Origin: Candidatus Protochlamydia sp.
GTDB taxonomy: Bacteria; Chlamydiota; Chlamydiia; Chlamydiales; Parachlamydiaceae
Assembly: GCA_013695355.1 (NCBI GenBank)
Contig: JACDAQ010000006.1
Coordinates: forward strand, 1 to 64,000
Length of the DNA: 64,000 nucleotides
Direction of reading: 5' to 3'
Shown here: in pieces, positions 39,701 through 47,140 of the stretch
Position numbering within the stretch: the stretch's first letter is position 1
Layout: each line of letters opens with the position of its first letter
Position numbers and translations under genes: made by a program
The notes under the pieces: generated by a model
The model's database searches: none
The model's input: only the letters and a program-made list of their open reading frames with translations
Told to the model about the DNA's origin: nothing

Positions 39701-40303
39701 GGCTATGTTAGCTTCAGTTTTATCATCATTGAAGTTGTTTTCGAGCGCTATTTGTCGCTTCAATTTTTTAAAAACAGCTATTTTTGACCACTGGGGTGGA
39801 AGTTGTCCAATATTGCAGTCAAATATTGAAAGAGAGGTTGAAAGGATATTGTTAGGTTTGTTAATGGCGAGGCGCAAATTTTCTACCATTTCTTCCCGGC
39901 TTTTTGGTGCCGGGCTCACCTCATGGATGATGCGGATCATTTGAGTATTTGTTTTATCTAATCCAAACTTTACTAACTCTTCACGCGCAATAAATTTAAT
40001 TCTGGGGTCCTGATAAAGTTTCATTTTTGCATTTGTCGTGTTACGATGTTTTTCTAACTTCTCATTTCCATAGGTTAAAATTTTTATCTGCTGTTTTAAG
40101 TCACGGAAGGATGAGCCGCAGGTTTTTTTCAAATATTCAAGGTCTTCTGTAAAATAAGCGACAATTAATTTAATCGCATCATTAGCACGTTTCGGAGAAT
40201 TTTTGGTTAGTAAATTAACAAGTAATTCATCATCCTCAAAATTAATACTGATGTTGTCTTTTGAAATTAATCTAATAGATTCTTTAACAAACGTTGGTTC
40301 CAT
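36713..40303 (-). CDS. Ankyrin protein with putative clan CD protease domain
   Basis: A 1196-residue protein without a signal peptide. Residues about 200-480 contain RPIAWFGHGSSSIS (His351) and, 41 residues on, LEFLFLSSCFVGGENM (Cys392): hydrophobic strand-HG and hydrophobic strand-C-x-GG, the His-Cys dyad layout of clan CD peptidases (caspase, CHAT, C11, gingipain). Residues about 760-1000 form ankyrin repeats (GVPLFHYAVQSGNKEIVQYFLKYGV). The C-terminal 200 residues are unassigned. The stop codon is contributed by the dispersed repeat. The protease assignment rests on motifs only. Confidence 0.6.
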   Translation of the reverse strand: MEPTFVKESIRLISKDNISINFEDDELLVNLLTKNSPKRANDAIKLIVAYFTEDLEYLKKTCGSSFRDLKQQIKILTYGNEKLEKHRNTTNAKMKLYQDPRIKFIAREELVKFGLDKTNTQMIRIIHEVSPAPKSREEMVENLRLAINKPNNILSTSLSIFDCNIGQLPPQWSKIAVFKKLKRQIALENNFNDDKTEANIALLKEALSFYKNISVVPLSIIVSLEDTPENGAMKLNLMHSLKGKIPVLTTQQLIYEILNNQIYWKILDQLLSHEAGYTLYAQKQGNLVLILPPSHFPVDAGINPHEFDKVEKSLCEKFSKNPGKGSFDLTSIFIKETEDQRFSRPIAWFGHGSSSISKKEQGHIAGLSIPDFQANWDILSENGLEFLFLSSCFVGGENMSHVTSSSGTVTCPVIIKSSSDISSYTSLDMTMHLALQLAAIKLYPTGEGLNHKARPLKQIDLKEIGSLALSDNFYKENGKLMNMQSFILPSYNADIPHAAYSGSICLQAMDIDEEFKQLKIHHGIEHKGIVDKSEDRQLYFFSQPVAPITLINESIQAGRVGLASRGGDNFHIIDGLELPHIQLKAIIDKTLTNRAHDATGEKKRKESGANKLFAIQKMRCKVNEKCMLLENVIIAATDKGPFIACKAPYDRYYVINSFEDLDRMNFTPVSADEFCQSFYPIALACAPNIEQLKINTAGRQGANDFFGRLQKLFWNDQLPLTAELYEAIIQKRPELVVVHLKNKIYEKCNREKRHQLILNGVIIAIKTNNLRAFEDLMASHLKVDAQDDNGVPLFHYAVQSGNKEIVQYFLKYGVDPKIENLSKITAYELASHNLPIFKLLIEGRRLEEWNIPFSCGMAPLGHALATLNEPLLNFLIDKKIHLYTHFKDNTPLLYLTIMMGHKGFVKLLIAKGFCLDDKFRGLPLIFHTIKTGNAEIVKLFVENGVNLNVKDLENFSPLQRALKQNNEEIENIILFGNEKLHSTSRNRLINPKELPSNYVSVAKDYMNFLISIDEKGTGIQPNREMENKFFKVLRMQSNLSDFIELAESGYIFSQEFYQEILNVILNKPTYFQNSLCILDYGFAPSQQQCNQWILKLIKLGRVDIIKGLDERSYSLQHMSPLQEEILVEILMDLPKEQLVSSLISAAAAGLNVRRLSENSKIKICMAVSGTLKDQPKAIALFDKILHLELLKEKLFV

Positions 40304-40493
40304 GTAATATCCTATTAATTATATCATGATTATTAAAAGAATGATTAAGTATTTACCTAATTTTAATGCTCGGAATTATTTTTAAGGAAAATTGCACATG
40401 CTTTTTAATAAGCAATAACACTTTTGAACTGTAAAGGCTTATTTCCAAATTCCATACCCATTTTTATACCCATTCTAACAAGTCATATACGCT

Positions 40494-40541
40494 AGTGGGT
40501 CAGTTTGCCACGATATAGATAAGCGTGGCAATTGACCCACT
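40494..40541. terminator. Strong hairpin between accessory genes
   Basis: AGTGGGTCAGTTTGCCACG (40494-40512) pairs with CGTGGCAATTGACCCACT (40524-40541) with one bulge. No T-run follows. It lies between the end of the gene at 40778 and the start of the ankyrin-protease gene, both on the minus strand. The rest of 40304-40777 holds no gene I can support. Confidence 0.45.
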
Positions 40542-40777
40542 AAGAATGTAATACCAAACCTCACGTCCCCTAAAAAACCCTAGTCAAAAGAAGTGCCTTT
40601 TTGCTTTATTGAATAGGAAGAGTGGCTGCTAGACCTCGTGGTTCTGGATAAAGGGGCTCTTTACATAGCTGAGATACCCGTAGAAAAAAGTGTGCTTCAC
40701 ACCACAAAAAAAGTAGAGCTTTAGCGCTTGAAATTTTTCTCTTAGCCCTATCCACAATTTTCAATTCTCCAAAAACT

Positions 40778-41368
40778 CTACTTAAATTGCTTTGAAATGG
40801 CTAAAGCTTCGGCAATTTTTTGCTGCATTACCTTTTGATTATCCAATTGCATTTTATAGGTTTGATTCCTCTCTGCATTAAGCTGAAAACTTTGTTTTTC
40901 ATTTTTAGCTAGTTCTTCTTGATGAAATTTTTCATTTTTCTCCTTTAATCGCTGCAATCTCTCCTCTCTTTCTTGGCAGACTTGGTCTTCTACTTCTTTT
41001 TGTTGGGAAAACATTAAATCACATTTTTTAAGTTCTATCCTAAGAACTTCTTCATCTTGCAAACTATCATTTTTCATTCTTTCAATTAACTGATAGGATT
41101 GGTTTAAAGCATTTGATCTTGCAACATGATCGAAGCGGACAACTTTATCGCAAAAAACTTGATCCCCCCCCCCTCGTTTTAAATCACTCGCTTTCTTTTT
41201 GACTGCATTATGAGAATGAAAAGTTTCAAATCCTAACTTTAAAGCTATATCATTCAATTTAGAACGTGTTGCACTCAGATCGTAATTTTCAGGTTTAGCA
41301 AAAATTAACTGATAATTCTGATTATTATCAACAAAAGGCATAATTGAATTATTTGTAGGTAAAGACAT
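40778..41368 (-). CDS. Coiled-coil hypothetical protein
   Basis: A 196-residue protein opening MSLPTNNSIMPFVDNNQ. Residues about 95-190 are a charged coiled coil (QEEREERLQRLKEKNEKFHQ, Glu/Lys/Gln-rich). A lysine- and glycine-rich KKKASDLKRGGGDQVF lies in the middle. It is 9 bases downstream of the coiled-coil gene at 41378, so the two are probably one operon. Function unknown. Confidence 0.55.
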   Translation of the reverse strand: MSLPTNNSIMPFVDNNQNYQLIFAKPENYDLSATRSKLNDIALKLGFETFHSHNAVKKKASDLKRGGGDQVFCDKVVRFDHVARSNALNQSYQLIERMKNDSLQDEEVLRIELKKCDLMFSQQKEVEDQVCQEREERLQRLKEKNEKFHQEELAKNEKQSFQLNAERNQTYKMQLDNQKVMQQKIAEALAISKQFK

Positions 41369-41377
41369 ATGTTCTCC

Positions 41378-42766
41378 TTAATAAATATTAATTAAATTAT
41401 CTTTAATCTGATCCAACTTGTCTAGAGCATGAGAACTATTCAAATCCAGCGTAGTTAGTTGGTATAATAAATTGTCAGCAACCTGTGACGTCTTAATATT
41501 TGTTATAGCCAAGCTAACAATTTGCATGATTTCTTCGAGTATAATAGGGTTGTCACAAGTAGATAGTATGGTATTAAGAAAATCAGTAAGAGAATCTTTT
41601 ACTGTTGCTAATTTTTTTATTTTTTCACCCTTATCCGCTTGCTCTGCTAGTTTCTTTTTCATGTTTATCATTCTACCTATCTCTGCGCCGAGTAATTCAT
41701 CTTGTTCTCTATAAATTTCATTTAAGCTTTCTTCAGATTGTTTATTTATTTGTAGCTTCCGATTAGACTGTAAGTGCATAACATTTTGATTAATAGCGAT
41801 TTTTAAATTATCATACTGCAGCTCAAGCGTAGGTTGTTGCTCTTCGAATTCACTCATAATCAATTGATATTTATATAATCTCTGAACGGACCCCATTAGT
41901 GAAATTAAATTTTCTAGGGCTTTATCAGAATGATCTGGGATATATCTAATTTCTCTATCAACTATTTCTAATAATGTTTTTAGTTTGTTCGATAATTGCA
42001 TTTGTATTAAGCATAATTCTAACCATAAAGTACTAAGATTTTTAACGCCATCTATATATTGCTTGATTGTGGTAATAGTTGTTTGTAAATTTTCAACTTC
42101 GCTATAATAAGAGAAATAATTTTTAATTCTTTGTTGATAGAGTTGTAATTCATCTTCAAATTGATAAAATTTATCTTTATCTTGTATTTCAATATGAATT
42201 TCACCTCCCATCGAAATAAATAGTTGGCATATAGCGTGGTAATCATTCGTTTGTTTAATTTTACTGATAAAATCATCCCTTCTCTTATCTTTACTCTCTA
42301 GTAAATATTTTTCGAAAATTTTGCAATCGTTTAATAATTTTTCTACCCAATGCTCAAGACATTGATCAACACTTATACTTTTCGATAATTTGTTGTAGCT
42401 TTGATTCAAAGCTTCAGTACCAGTTTGGTACTGTGTTGGCTGAGTTAAATTAACTTGAGATATAGATTGATAAGCGATCTCTTTCTTTTCTTCAAAAACT
42501 TTAACAAGCTCTTGAACTTCTTTAGCTAAAACATTTATTTTCTCGGAAAAATAGCTAAAATTATACATTAAAGTATTTAAAGAACATGTCTCTATCTTTT
42601 TGATTTCCCATGAAATATCAATTAAATCCTTTTCAATATTATCTTTATTTTTTTTAAAATTGTCTGGGGCTGAAGATTCTGTAAGGAACAGACGCTGGTT
42701 TTCTTGCGCTAAACATTCTTCTAAAAAGCTTTTTGAAGGGCCTTGACAATTGTTTAATGGTAACAT
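41378..42766 (-). CDS. Large coiled-coil hypothetical protein
   Basis: A 462-residue, almost entirely helical protein with many heptad-like stretches (INVLAKEVQELVKVFEEKKE, LQTTITTIKQYIDGVKNL, RMINMKKKLAEQADKGEK). The start MLPLNNCQGPSKSF resembles those of the neighbouring coiled-coil genes. No membrane segment, no enzyme motif. It shares a strand and probably a transcript with the genes on either side. Confidence 0.55.
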   Translation of the reverse strand: MLPLNNCQGPSKSFLEECLAQENQRLFLTESSAPDNFKKNKDNIEKDLIDISWEIKKIETCSLNTLMYNFSYFSEKINVLAKEVQELVKVFEEKKEIAYQSISQVNLTQPTQYQTGTEALNQSYNKLSKSISVDQCLEHWVEKLLNDCKIFEKYLLESKDKRRDDFISKIKQTNDYHAICQLFISMGGEIHIEIQDKDKFYQFEDELQLYQQRIKNYFSYYSEVENLQTTITTIKQYIDGVKNLSTLWLELCLIQMQLSNKLKTLLEIVDREIRYIPDHSDKALENLISLMGSVQRLYKYQLIMSEFEEQQPTLELQYDNLKIAINQNVMHLQSNRKLQINKQSEESLNEIYREQDELLGAEIGRMINMKKKLAEQADKGEKIKKLATVKDSLTDFLNTILSTCDNPIILEEIMQIVSLAITNIKTSQVADNLLYQLTTLDLNSSHALDKLDQIKDNLINIY

Positions 42767-42795
42767 AACAACTCCGTTAAATTTAACACTTTAAA

Positions 42796-42822
42796 TGAGC
42801 GCGCGAACTTTTCGAACGCTCA
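42796..42822 (-). terminator. Hairpin between two coiled-coil genes
   Basis: TGAGCG (42796-42801) pairs with CGCTCA (42817-42822), with an inner CGAA/TTCG stem. No clear T-run. It could reduce read-through between the genes at 42857 and 41378. Confidence 0.3.
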
Positions 42823-42856
42823 TCATTTATAAACTAAATTTCATTTGTTCATTCTT

Positions 42857-43771
42857 TTAATGCTTGCCATGTCTAATATGTCGTCTTGGAGGATGGCGAT
42901 GAATATGTTGTTGTGTGACCTGGTGATGGTGATGTTGTTGGATAACTTCTTGGATAATCGGACGTCCTTCTTTTACAATGTCAACTTTCCCAAAAATCAC
43001 TTCACCGTTCTCCATGCGAGGAGCTGTTTTTGATACTGTCACTTTTTCCTGACTCGATGCAACAATGCCATCTGCTGCTCGAACTTCCTGCTCATAGAGC
43101 TTTATCGCATTCTCAAAAAGGGTCTCTAAATATTTAATTTGCAATATATCCATCTCCTTAGTATGTTTCATTTTTTCATCTTCCATTTTAAAGCCGTGTT
43201 CCAATTTTTCCTGGAAACGTTTTTCTTCGTTTTCAAATGCAATACTCTCTCGCTCCATCTTTTCAAGCGTTTCTTGTCTTTGAAGAAGGATATTTTCAAT
43301 ATCAGCTTGTTGAAAAATCAATCTTCCACGTATTTCAATGGCTTGATGAATTAACTCAAACTGCATTATTGAGCTATCGTCAATTACCATACGCGTCTCA
43401 TCATAGATCTTAGCAAAATTAGTGAACTTGTTATCAATTGTTAATGTCACAATTTTCTGTGATAAATCGATAAGTTTTTCGATTTGAGACAGATCCCGAC
43501 CTGATTGAATCAATTCGAAAGAGGTATCGGCTGCTTTATTCAATATTTGAGAAATGTCTTTAAAAGTTCTATCAAGGTGCTCCAAGGACATCTTATTCGC
43601 CACTTTATAAGTATCAAGTAAATCAGAAAATCCAGTGATGATGCCTTGCGTGTGTGCTACTAAACCTCCTGAAAAATTAGCAGCCGCTTCAGCGATACCA
43701 TGATTGTTATTGGTTCTAATTTGAACATCTTGTCCAACCTGATTAATTATTCCTGAATTTGTAGGTAACAT
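42857..43771 (-). CDS. Coiled-coil protein with histidine-rich tail
   Basis: A 304-residue protein. I chose the start MLPTNSGIINQVG (43771) because AAAAGG lies before it; the frame extends 34 codons further through the shared upstream element. Residues about 20-140 are helical with a Gly/Ala stretch, and 150-240 are a coiled coil (ENEEKRFQEKLEHGFKMEDE). The last 30 residues are His/Gln/Arg-rich (QQHHHHQVTQQHIHRHPPRR), which could bind metal or nucleic acid. Its upstream region shares an 18-base element with the gene at 46518. Confidence 0.55.
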   Translation of the reverse strand: MLPTNSGIINQVGQDVQIRTNNNHGIAEAAANFSGGLVAHTQGIITGFSDLLDTYKVANKMSLEHLDRTFKDISQILNKAADTSFELIQSGRDLSQIEKLIDLSQKIVTLTIDNKFTNFAKIYDETRMVIDDSSIMQFELIHQAIEIRGRLIFQQADIENILLQRQETLEKMERESIAFENEEKRFQEKLEHGFKMEDEKMKHTKEMDILQIKYLETLFENAIKLYEQEVRAADGIVASSQEKVTVSKTAPRMENGEVIFGKVDIVKEGRPIIQEVIQQHHHHQVTQQHIHRHPPRRHIRHGKH

Positions 43772-43838
43772 TTTTTTTCCTTTTTGAATATTTAGTCTAC
43801 CACCTCTTCCCTTAGGCCATACCCAATGAAGAGCAGCG

Positions 43839-43856
43839 TTATCAAAATATGATATT
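43839..43856 (-). promoter_or_regulatory. Shared upstream element, copy 1
   Basis: TTATCAAAATATGATATT is identical to 46904-46921 and contains the imperfect palindrome TATCA-n5-TGATA. It lies 68-85 bases before the 43771 start. A block CCCAATGAA a few bases to its left is also shared, as is a looser TTTTTTGAT block on its right. It probably marks co-regulated promoters. Confidence 0.6.
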
Positions 43857-44370
43857 TGAATATTAAAAAACAACTTTTTTTCATTTTTTGATATTACCGA
43901 TCATAAATAGATCTAATTTAAGGGGATACAAAGTAACCATTGATAATGTTCGTCCCAATATTCTTTAACAAATTATTTTTGCCTGATGAAAGAAAAATGG
44001 ATCAGTTGTAGAATGACGTAGAGGCATTCCTAATGGCCCGAAAGACACTAGCCATACGTTATTTTGGTCTTCATCAGTTGTTTTGGGGAATGCAAGAACA
44101 TAATTCCAGGAAAATTTTTCGCTAAAAACATTCTCTAATTATTGTAAAAAGCAGTGAAAGTATAGGGGATGGCAATCAATGTTGAATTGCTCTATTCGAC
44201 TCTTAAAAATTTTCATGCAAAGCCCTTTATTTACTTTTGTTAAGCGATAGGTTGAAATTAGTCTAGAGTTTTGGCATAATCCTCTCATAGCTAATAAAGC
44301 ATAGTCTTTTTGCCGGAAAGACTAGAAATCATAGTCCCTAATAGCCATTTAAAAACCAAGTCTCAGCTCT

Positions 44371-46458
44371 ATGCCTGGCGTTTTTTTATTCAGCATACAG
44401 AATGAAGAAACTAATGAACCTTCAGTGAAGCCAAAATCTCGACTTACTCAATTACATAAAAGTAAGCAAATATTTTTTTTTTTAGCTTTAATCTTGTTTT
44501 ATTTTATTGATTGGGATGCTTCAGATTCTGCACAAATAGTGGATCTTCCTCCGAAGCATCTCGATTTTCTCGGCAGATGGAAAGAACTCGAAATGTTAAA
44601 AAAACAATTATTAATTAAGCAACCAGGCAGGGTTATCAATTTGATTGCTCTCTATGGAGAAGGGGGAATTGGGAAAACAGAGCTTGCTATTTCATTTGCA
44701 AATGATTACTCGAGGCATTTTTCGTTAATCGCTTGGATCGATGGAAGTACTGAAGCGGCCTTAGTTCATTCTTACGCTAAATTAGGGGATTTTTTAAATA
44801 TTCGAGACGAACAATCAGTTAAGCAAAGAGAAAAAATTCATTGGTATCTCGAAAAAAATCAAAGAAAGCCTTGGTTGCTCATTTTCGATGATCTGAGCGA
44901 TCTTTCCTTTGAACTTCCAAAGCGTGGAGGTTCGATAATAATCACCTGCCGAGATAAGAGTCTCTGTCCACCTCAGACCTCTTTTGAGCTGTTAAAGAAT
45001 CCGGAAGAAGCTATTTTATTACTTTCAAAACTTTTAGGCCAAAACCCTTCTGAACAGTTAAACTATTTTGCCGAGAAACTTGATTATTTGCCGTTGATGA
45101 TCAACATGGCAGGACACTACGTTGCCTCTACTCCAGGAGCAAACCTCACTAATTATTCTGAAATTTTGACCGAAATAATTGAAACTGAAGATAGCCCTCT
45201 CAAGTGGATAGAATGTCAAAAAAGATATTCAAAAAGTTTATTTTCTTCTTATTTAACCACATTACAATTACTCCAAAAAAAACACTCATTATCTTTTGAA
45301 TTCCTTCAGCAAGCTGCGATGTTGCACACTAATAGCATTCCCAATGAATTTTTAATTTCTTGGCTACAGCAACAAAATCAATTTAGTGCCGCGCAAACAC
45401 TTCTATTAATGGGAGATATTTTGAGGGAGCTTCAAAATCATTCACTGATCCGATACAATGAGAAGAAATGTGAATTTTCTTTCCATCAGCTTCTCCATCA
45501 TGCCTTAGCTTTAAGTCAACAAAAAAATCTCGATGCGCATGTGTGGTTAAAAGTCTTGTCGGAAGAGAGCCGCGTGAAAGGATATAATCCAACCCTAAAA
45601 GAATCAATTCTACCTTTTCAGAGAATTTTACCGCACGCGATAAAAATCATTGATCAAGTTTCAGTCGCTGATATGCAAGCTGTGCAGCTAGTTCTCACGA
45701 TAGCGCGCTATTTCATAGAGACGGAACATCAATTGCAAAAAGGAAAATTCTATCTTGATAAAGCCCAAAAGTGGGTAGATGACTGGGATCATCCGCTAAA
45801 AGGTCGCATTGCCTTTTTACAAGGGATGTTAAAGTTTCGCCAGGCCGATCAATTAAGCAATGAGCAAGAGAAAAAAAGAAATTATGAAGTGGCCTTGGCA
45901 TTTTTTGACCAAGCGCTTGATATTTTTTGCATTCAGAATCAGAATGATCTTTATCAAGGCATTGAACAAAATCCATTTAAATGCACCAAAGATTATCAAC
46001 GAGCCATCTGCATGCAGTATCAAGGTCAAACTTTGCGGGTATTAGGGCAAGTAGATGAGGCAGAAAAAAAGCTTGAAGAAGCATTGGATAGATTTTTAGA
46101 AATGACCAACGGGAAAGATCATTTTGATATTGCACGAATCCTGAGGGAGCAAGCCCTTATCCTGTGGGATAAGGGCTGTCAAGATGCAGCAATTACAAAA
46201 CTGGAAAATGCGATTTGCATGCAAAGGTCAGTTTATGGCGACATCTATCTGTCCCAACCAACAGTGGCAGCAACACATCGCATTCTTGGAGACTTCTATT
46301 ACAAAAGAGGTGAATATCAAAAAGCTGAGCATGCCTATCAATTTGCTATACAAGTAAATCAATCCATTTACCAAAGCGAAACTCATCCTTATTTAACAGA
46401 CCTATATCATCTTAAAGCTAAGGCTATCAAAGCTCTTAGAAGTCAAATTGATGAATGA
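44371..46458 (+). CDS. NB-ARC-TPR protein with possible membrane anchor
   Basis: A 695-residue STAND NTPase. Residues 33-46 (QIFFFLALILFYFI) are strongly hydrophobic and could anchor it in the membrane. NB-ARC domain: Walker A GEGGIGKT (96-103), Walker B WLLIFDD (168-174), SIIITCRDKS (RNBS-B-like) and LDYLPLMINMAG (GxP-like). Residues about 430-690 form TPR repeats (MQYQGQTLRVLGQVDEAEKK, ILGDFYYKRGEYQKAEHAYQ). It lacks a visible effector domain, so it may act through partners. The ribosome binding site is weak. The preceding 43857-44370 holds no other gene I can support. Confidence 0.75.
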   Translation: MPGVFLFSIQNEETNEPSVKPKSRLTQLHKSKQIFFFLALILFYFIDWDASDSAQIVDLPPKHLDFLGRWKELEMLKKQLLIKQPGRVINLIALYGEGGIGKTELAISFANDYSRHFSLIAWIDGSTEAALVHSYAKLGDFLNIRDEQSVKQREKIHWYLEKNQRKPWLLIFDDLSDLSFELPKRGGSIIITCRDKSLCPPQTSFELLKNPEEAILLLSKLLGQNPSEQLNYFAEKLDYLPLMINMAGHYVASTPGANLTNYSEILTEIIETEDSPLKWIECQKRYSKSLFSSYLTTLQLLQKKHSLSFEFLQQAAMLHTNSIPNEFLISWLQQQNQFSAAQTLLLMGDILRELQNHSLIRYNEKKCEFSFHQLLHHALALSQQKNLDAHVWLKVLSEESRVKGYNPTLKESILPFQRILPHAIKIIDQVSVADMQAVQLVLTIARYFIETEHQLQKGKFYLDKAQKWVDDWDHPLKGRIAFLQGMLKFRQADQLSNEQEKKRNYEVALAFFDQALDIFCIQNQNDLYQGIEQNPFKCTKDYQRAICMQYQGQTLRVLGQVDEAEKKLEEALDRFLEMTNGKDHFDIARILREQALILWDKGCQDAAITKLENAICMQRSVYGDIYLSQPTVAATHRILGDFYYKRGEYQKAEHAYQFAIQVNQSIYQSETHPYLTDLYHLKAKAIKALRSQIDE

Positions 46459-46517
46459 GCTTGTTGTAATTCTGGGCAAAAAGGTGTTTGCTGATTGTGC
46501 AAAATCCATTTCCTCAT

Positions 46518-46844
46518 TTACTTCTTCACATCAAGGGAATGAAGAGTAACTATGATTTGTTGGCAAGATTCAACGATTGCCTCACTTGCCTCGAGATTAA
46601 AATTTTTGTTTTCCAGTCCTTTCGCTGCAATTTCAAAGAGTGTATTTCCTAATTTTTGATTGGCAATAAAATCTTGCTCCTTTGCTTCAAAAATAGTCTG
46701 ACGAGCTAATCCAATCTCTTGAATTGTCTGTCCCCATGTTTGATAATATTCAATGAGCTTATTTTTTCTTAAATTTACCTCTTGAATAGCAGGCTGCTGT
46801 ATTGTCCCCTGTGGAATTATTTGATAATTGGTTACTGAATTCAT
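46518..46844 (-). CDS. Small helical hypothetical protein
   Basis: A 108-residue protein, predicted all-helical after an N-terminal VTNYQIIPQGTIQQPAIQEV. It has RKNKLIEYYQTWGQTIQEIG and EASEAIVESCQQIIVTLH. GGGAGAA lies 8 bases before the ATG. It converges on the NB-ARC-TPR gene (60 bases apart) and shares its upstream element with the gene at 42857. Confidence 0.55.
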   Translation of the reverse strand: MNSVTNYQIIPQGTIQQPAIQEVNLRKNKLIEYYQTWGQTIQEIGLARQTIFEAKEQDFIANQKLGNTLFEIAAKGLENKNFNLEASEAIVESCQQIIVTLHSLDVKK

Positions 46845-46903
46845 GATCGATTCTCCCTTTTTAACATTGCATTTTCAGTCTTTCCCAATGAAAGCTGTTC
46901 AAA

Positions 46904-46921
46904 TTATCAAAATATGATATT
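46904..46921 (-). promoter_or_regulatory. Shared upstream element, copy 2
   Basis: Identical 18-mer to 43839-43856 at nearly the same distance (60-77 bases) before the 46844 start, with the same neighbouring CCCAATGAA block. A candidate operator; the XRE-type regulator at 49237 is one possible ligand. The rest of 46922-47140 shows nothing else. Confidence 0.6.
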
Positions 46922-47140
46922 AAAAATTAAAAATCAAAATTATTTATCGTTTTTTGATTTTTAACCGCGAATAGATCATCTCAAGAGAAAAAAAACCATT
47001 TCATTGTTCACATATTTTTTTTAGCAAAAGAATTTTTAGCCTAAGGAAGAATAATTAAATTAGTTCTGGAGTCTGTTAGATTCATCTAAAAATCTTAACG
47101 CTATGAATGGTTTTTTTATCCAATGTTCTGATTTAGGAAA

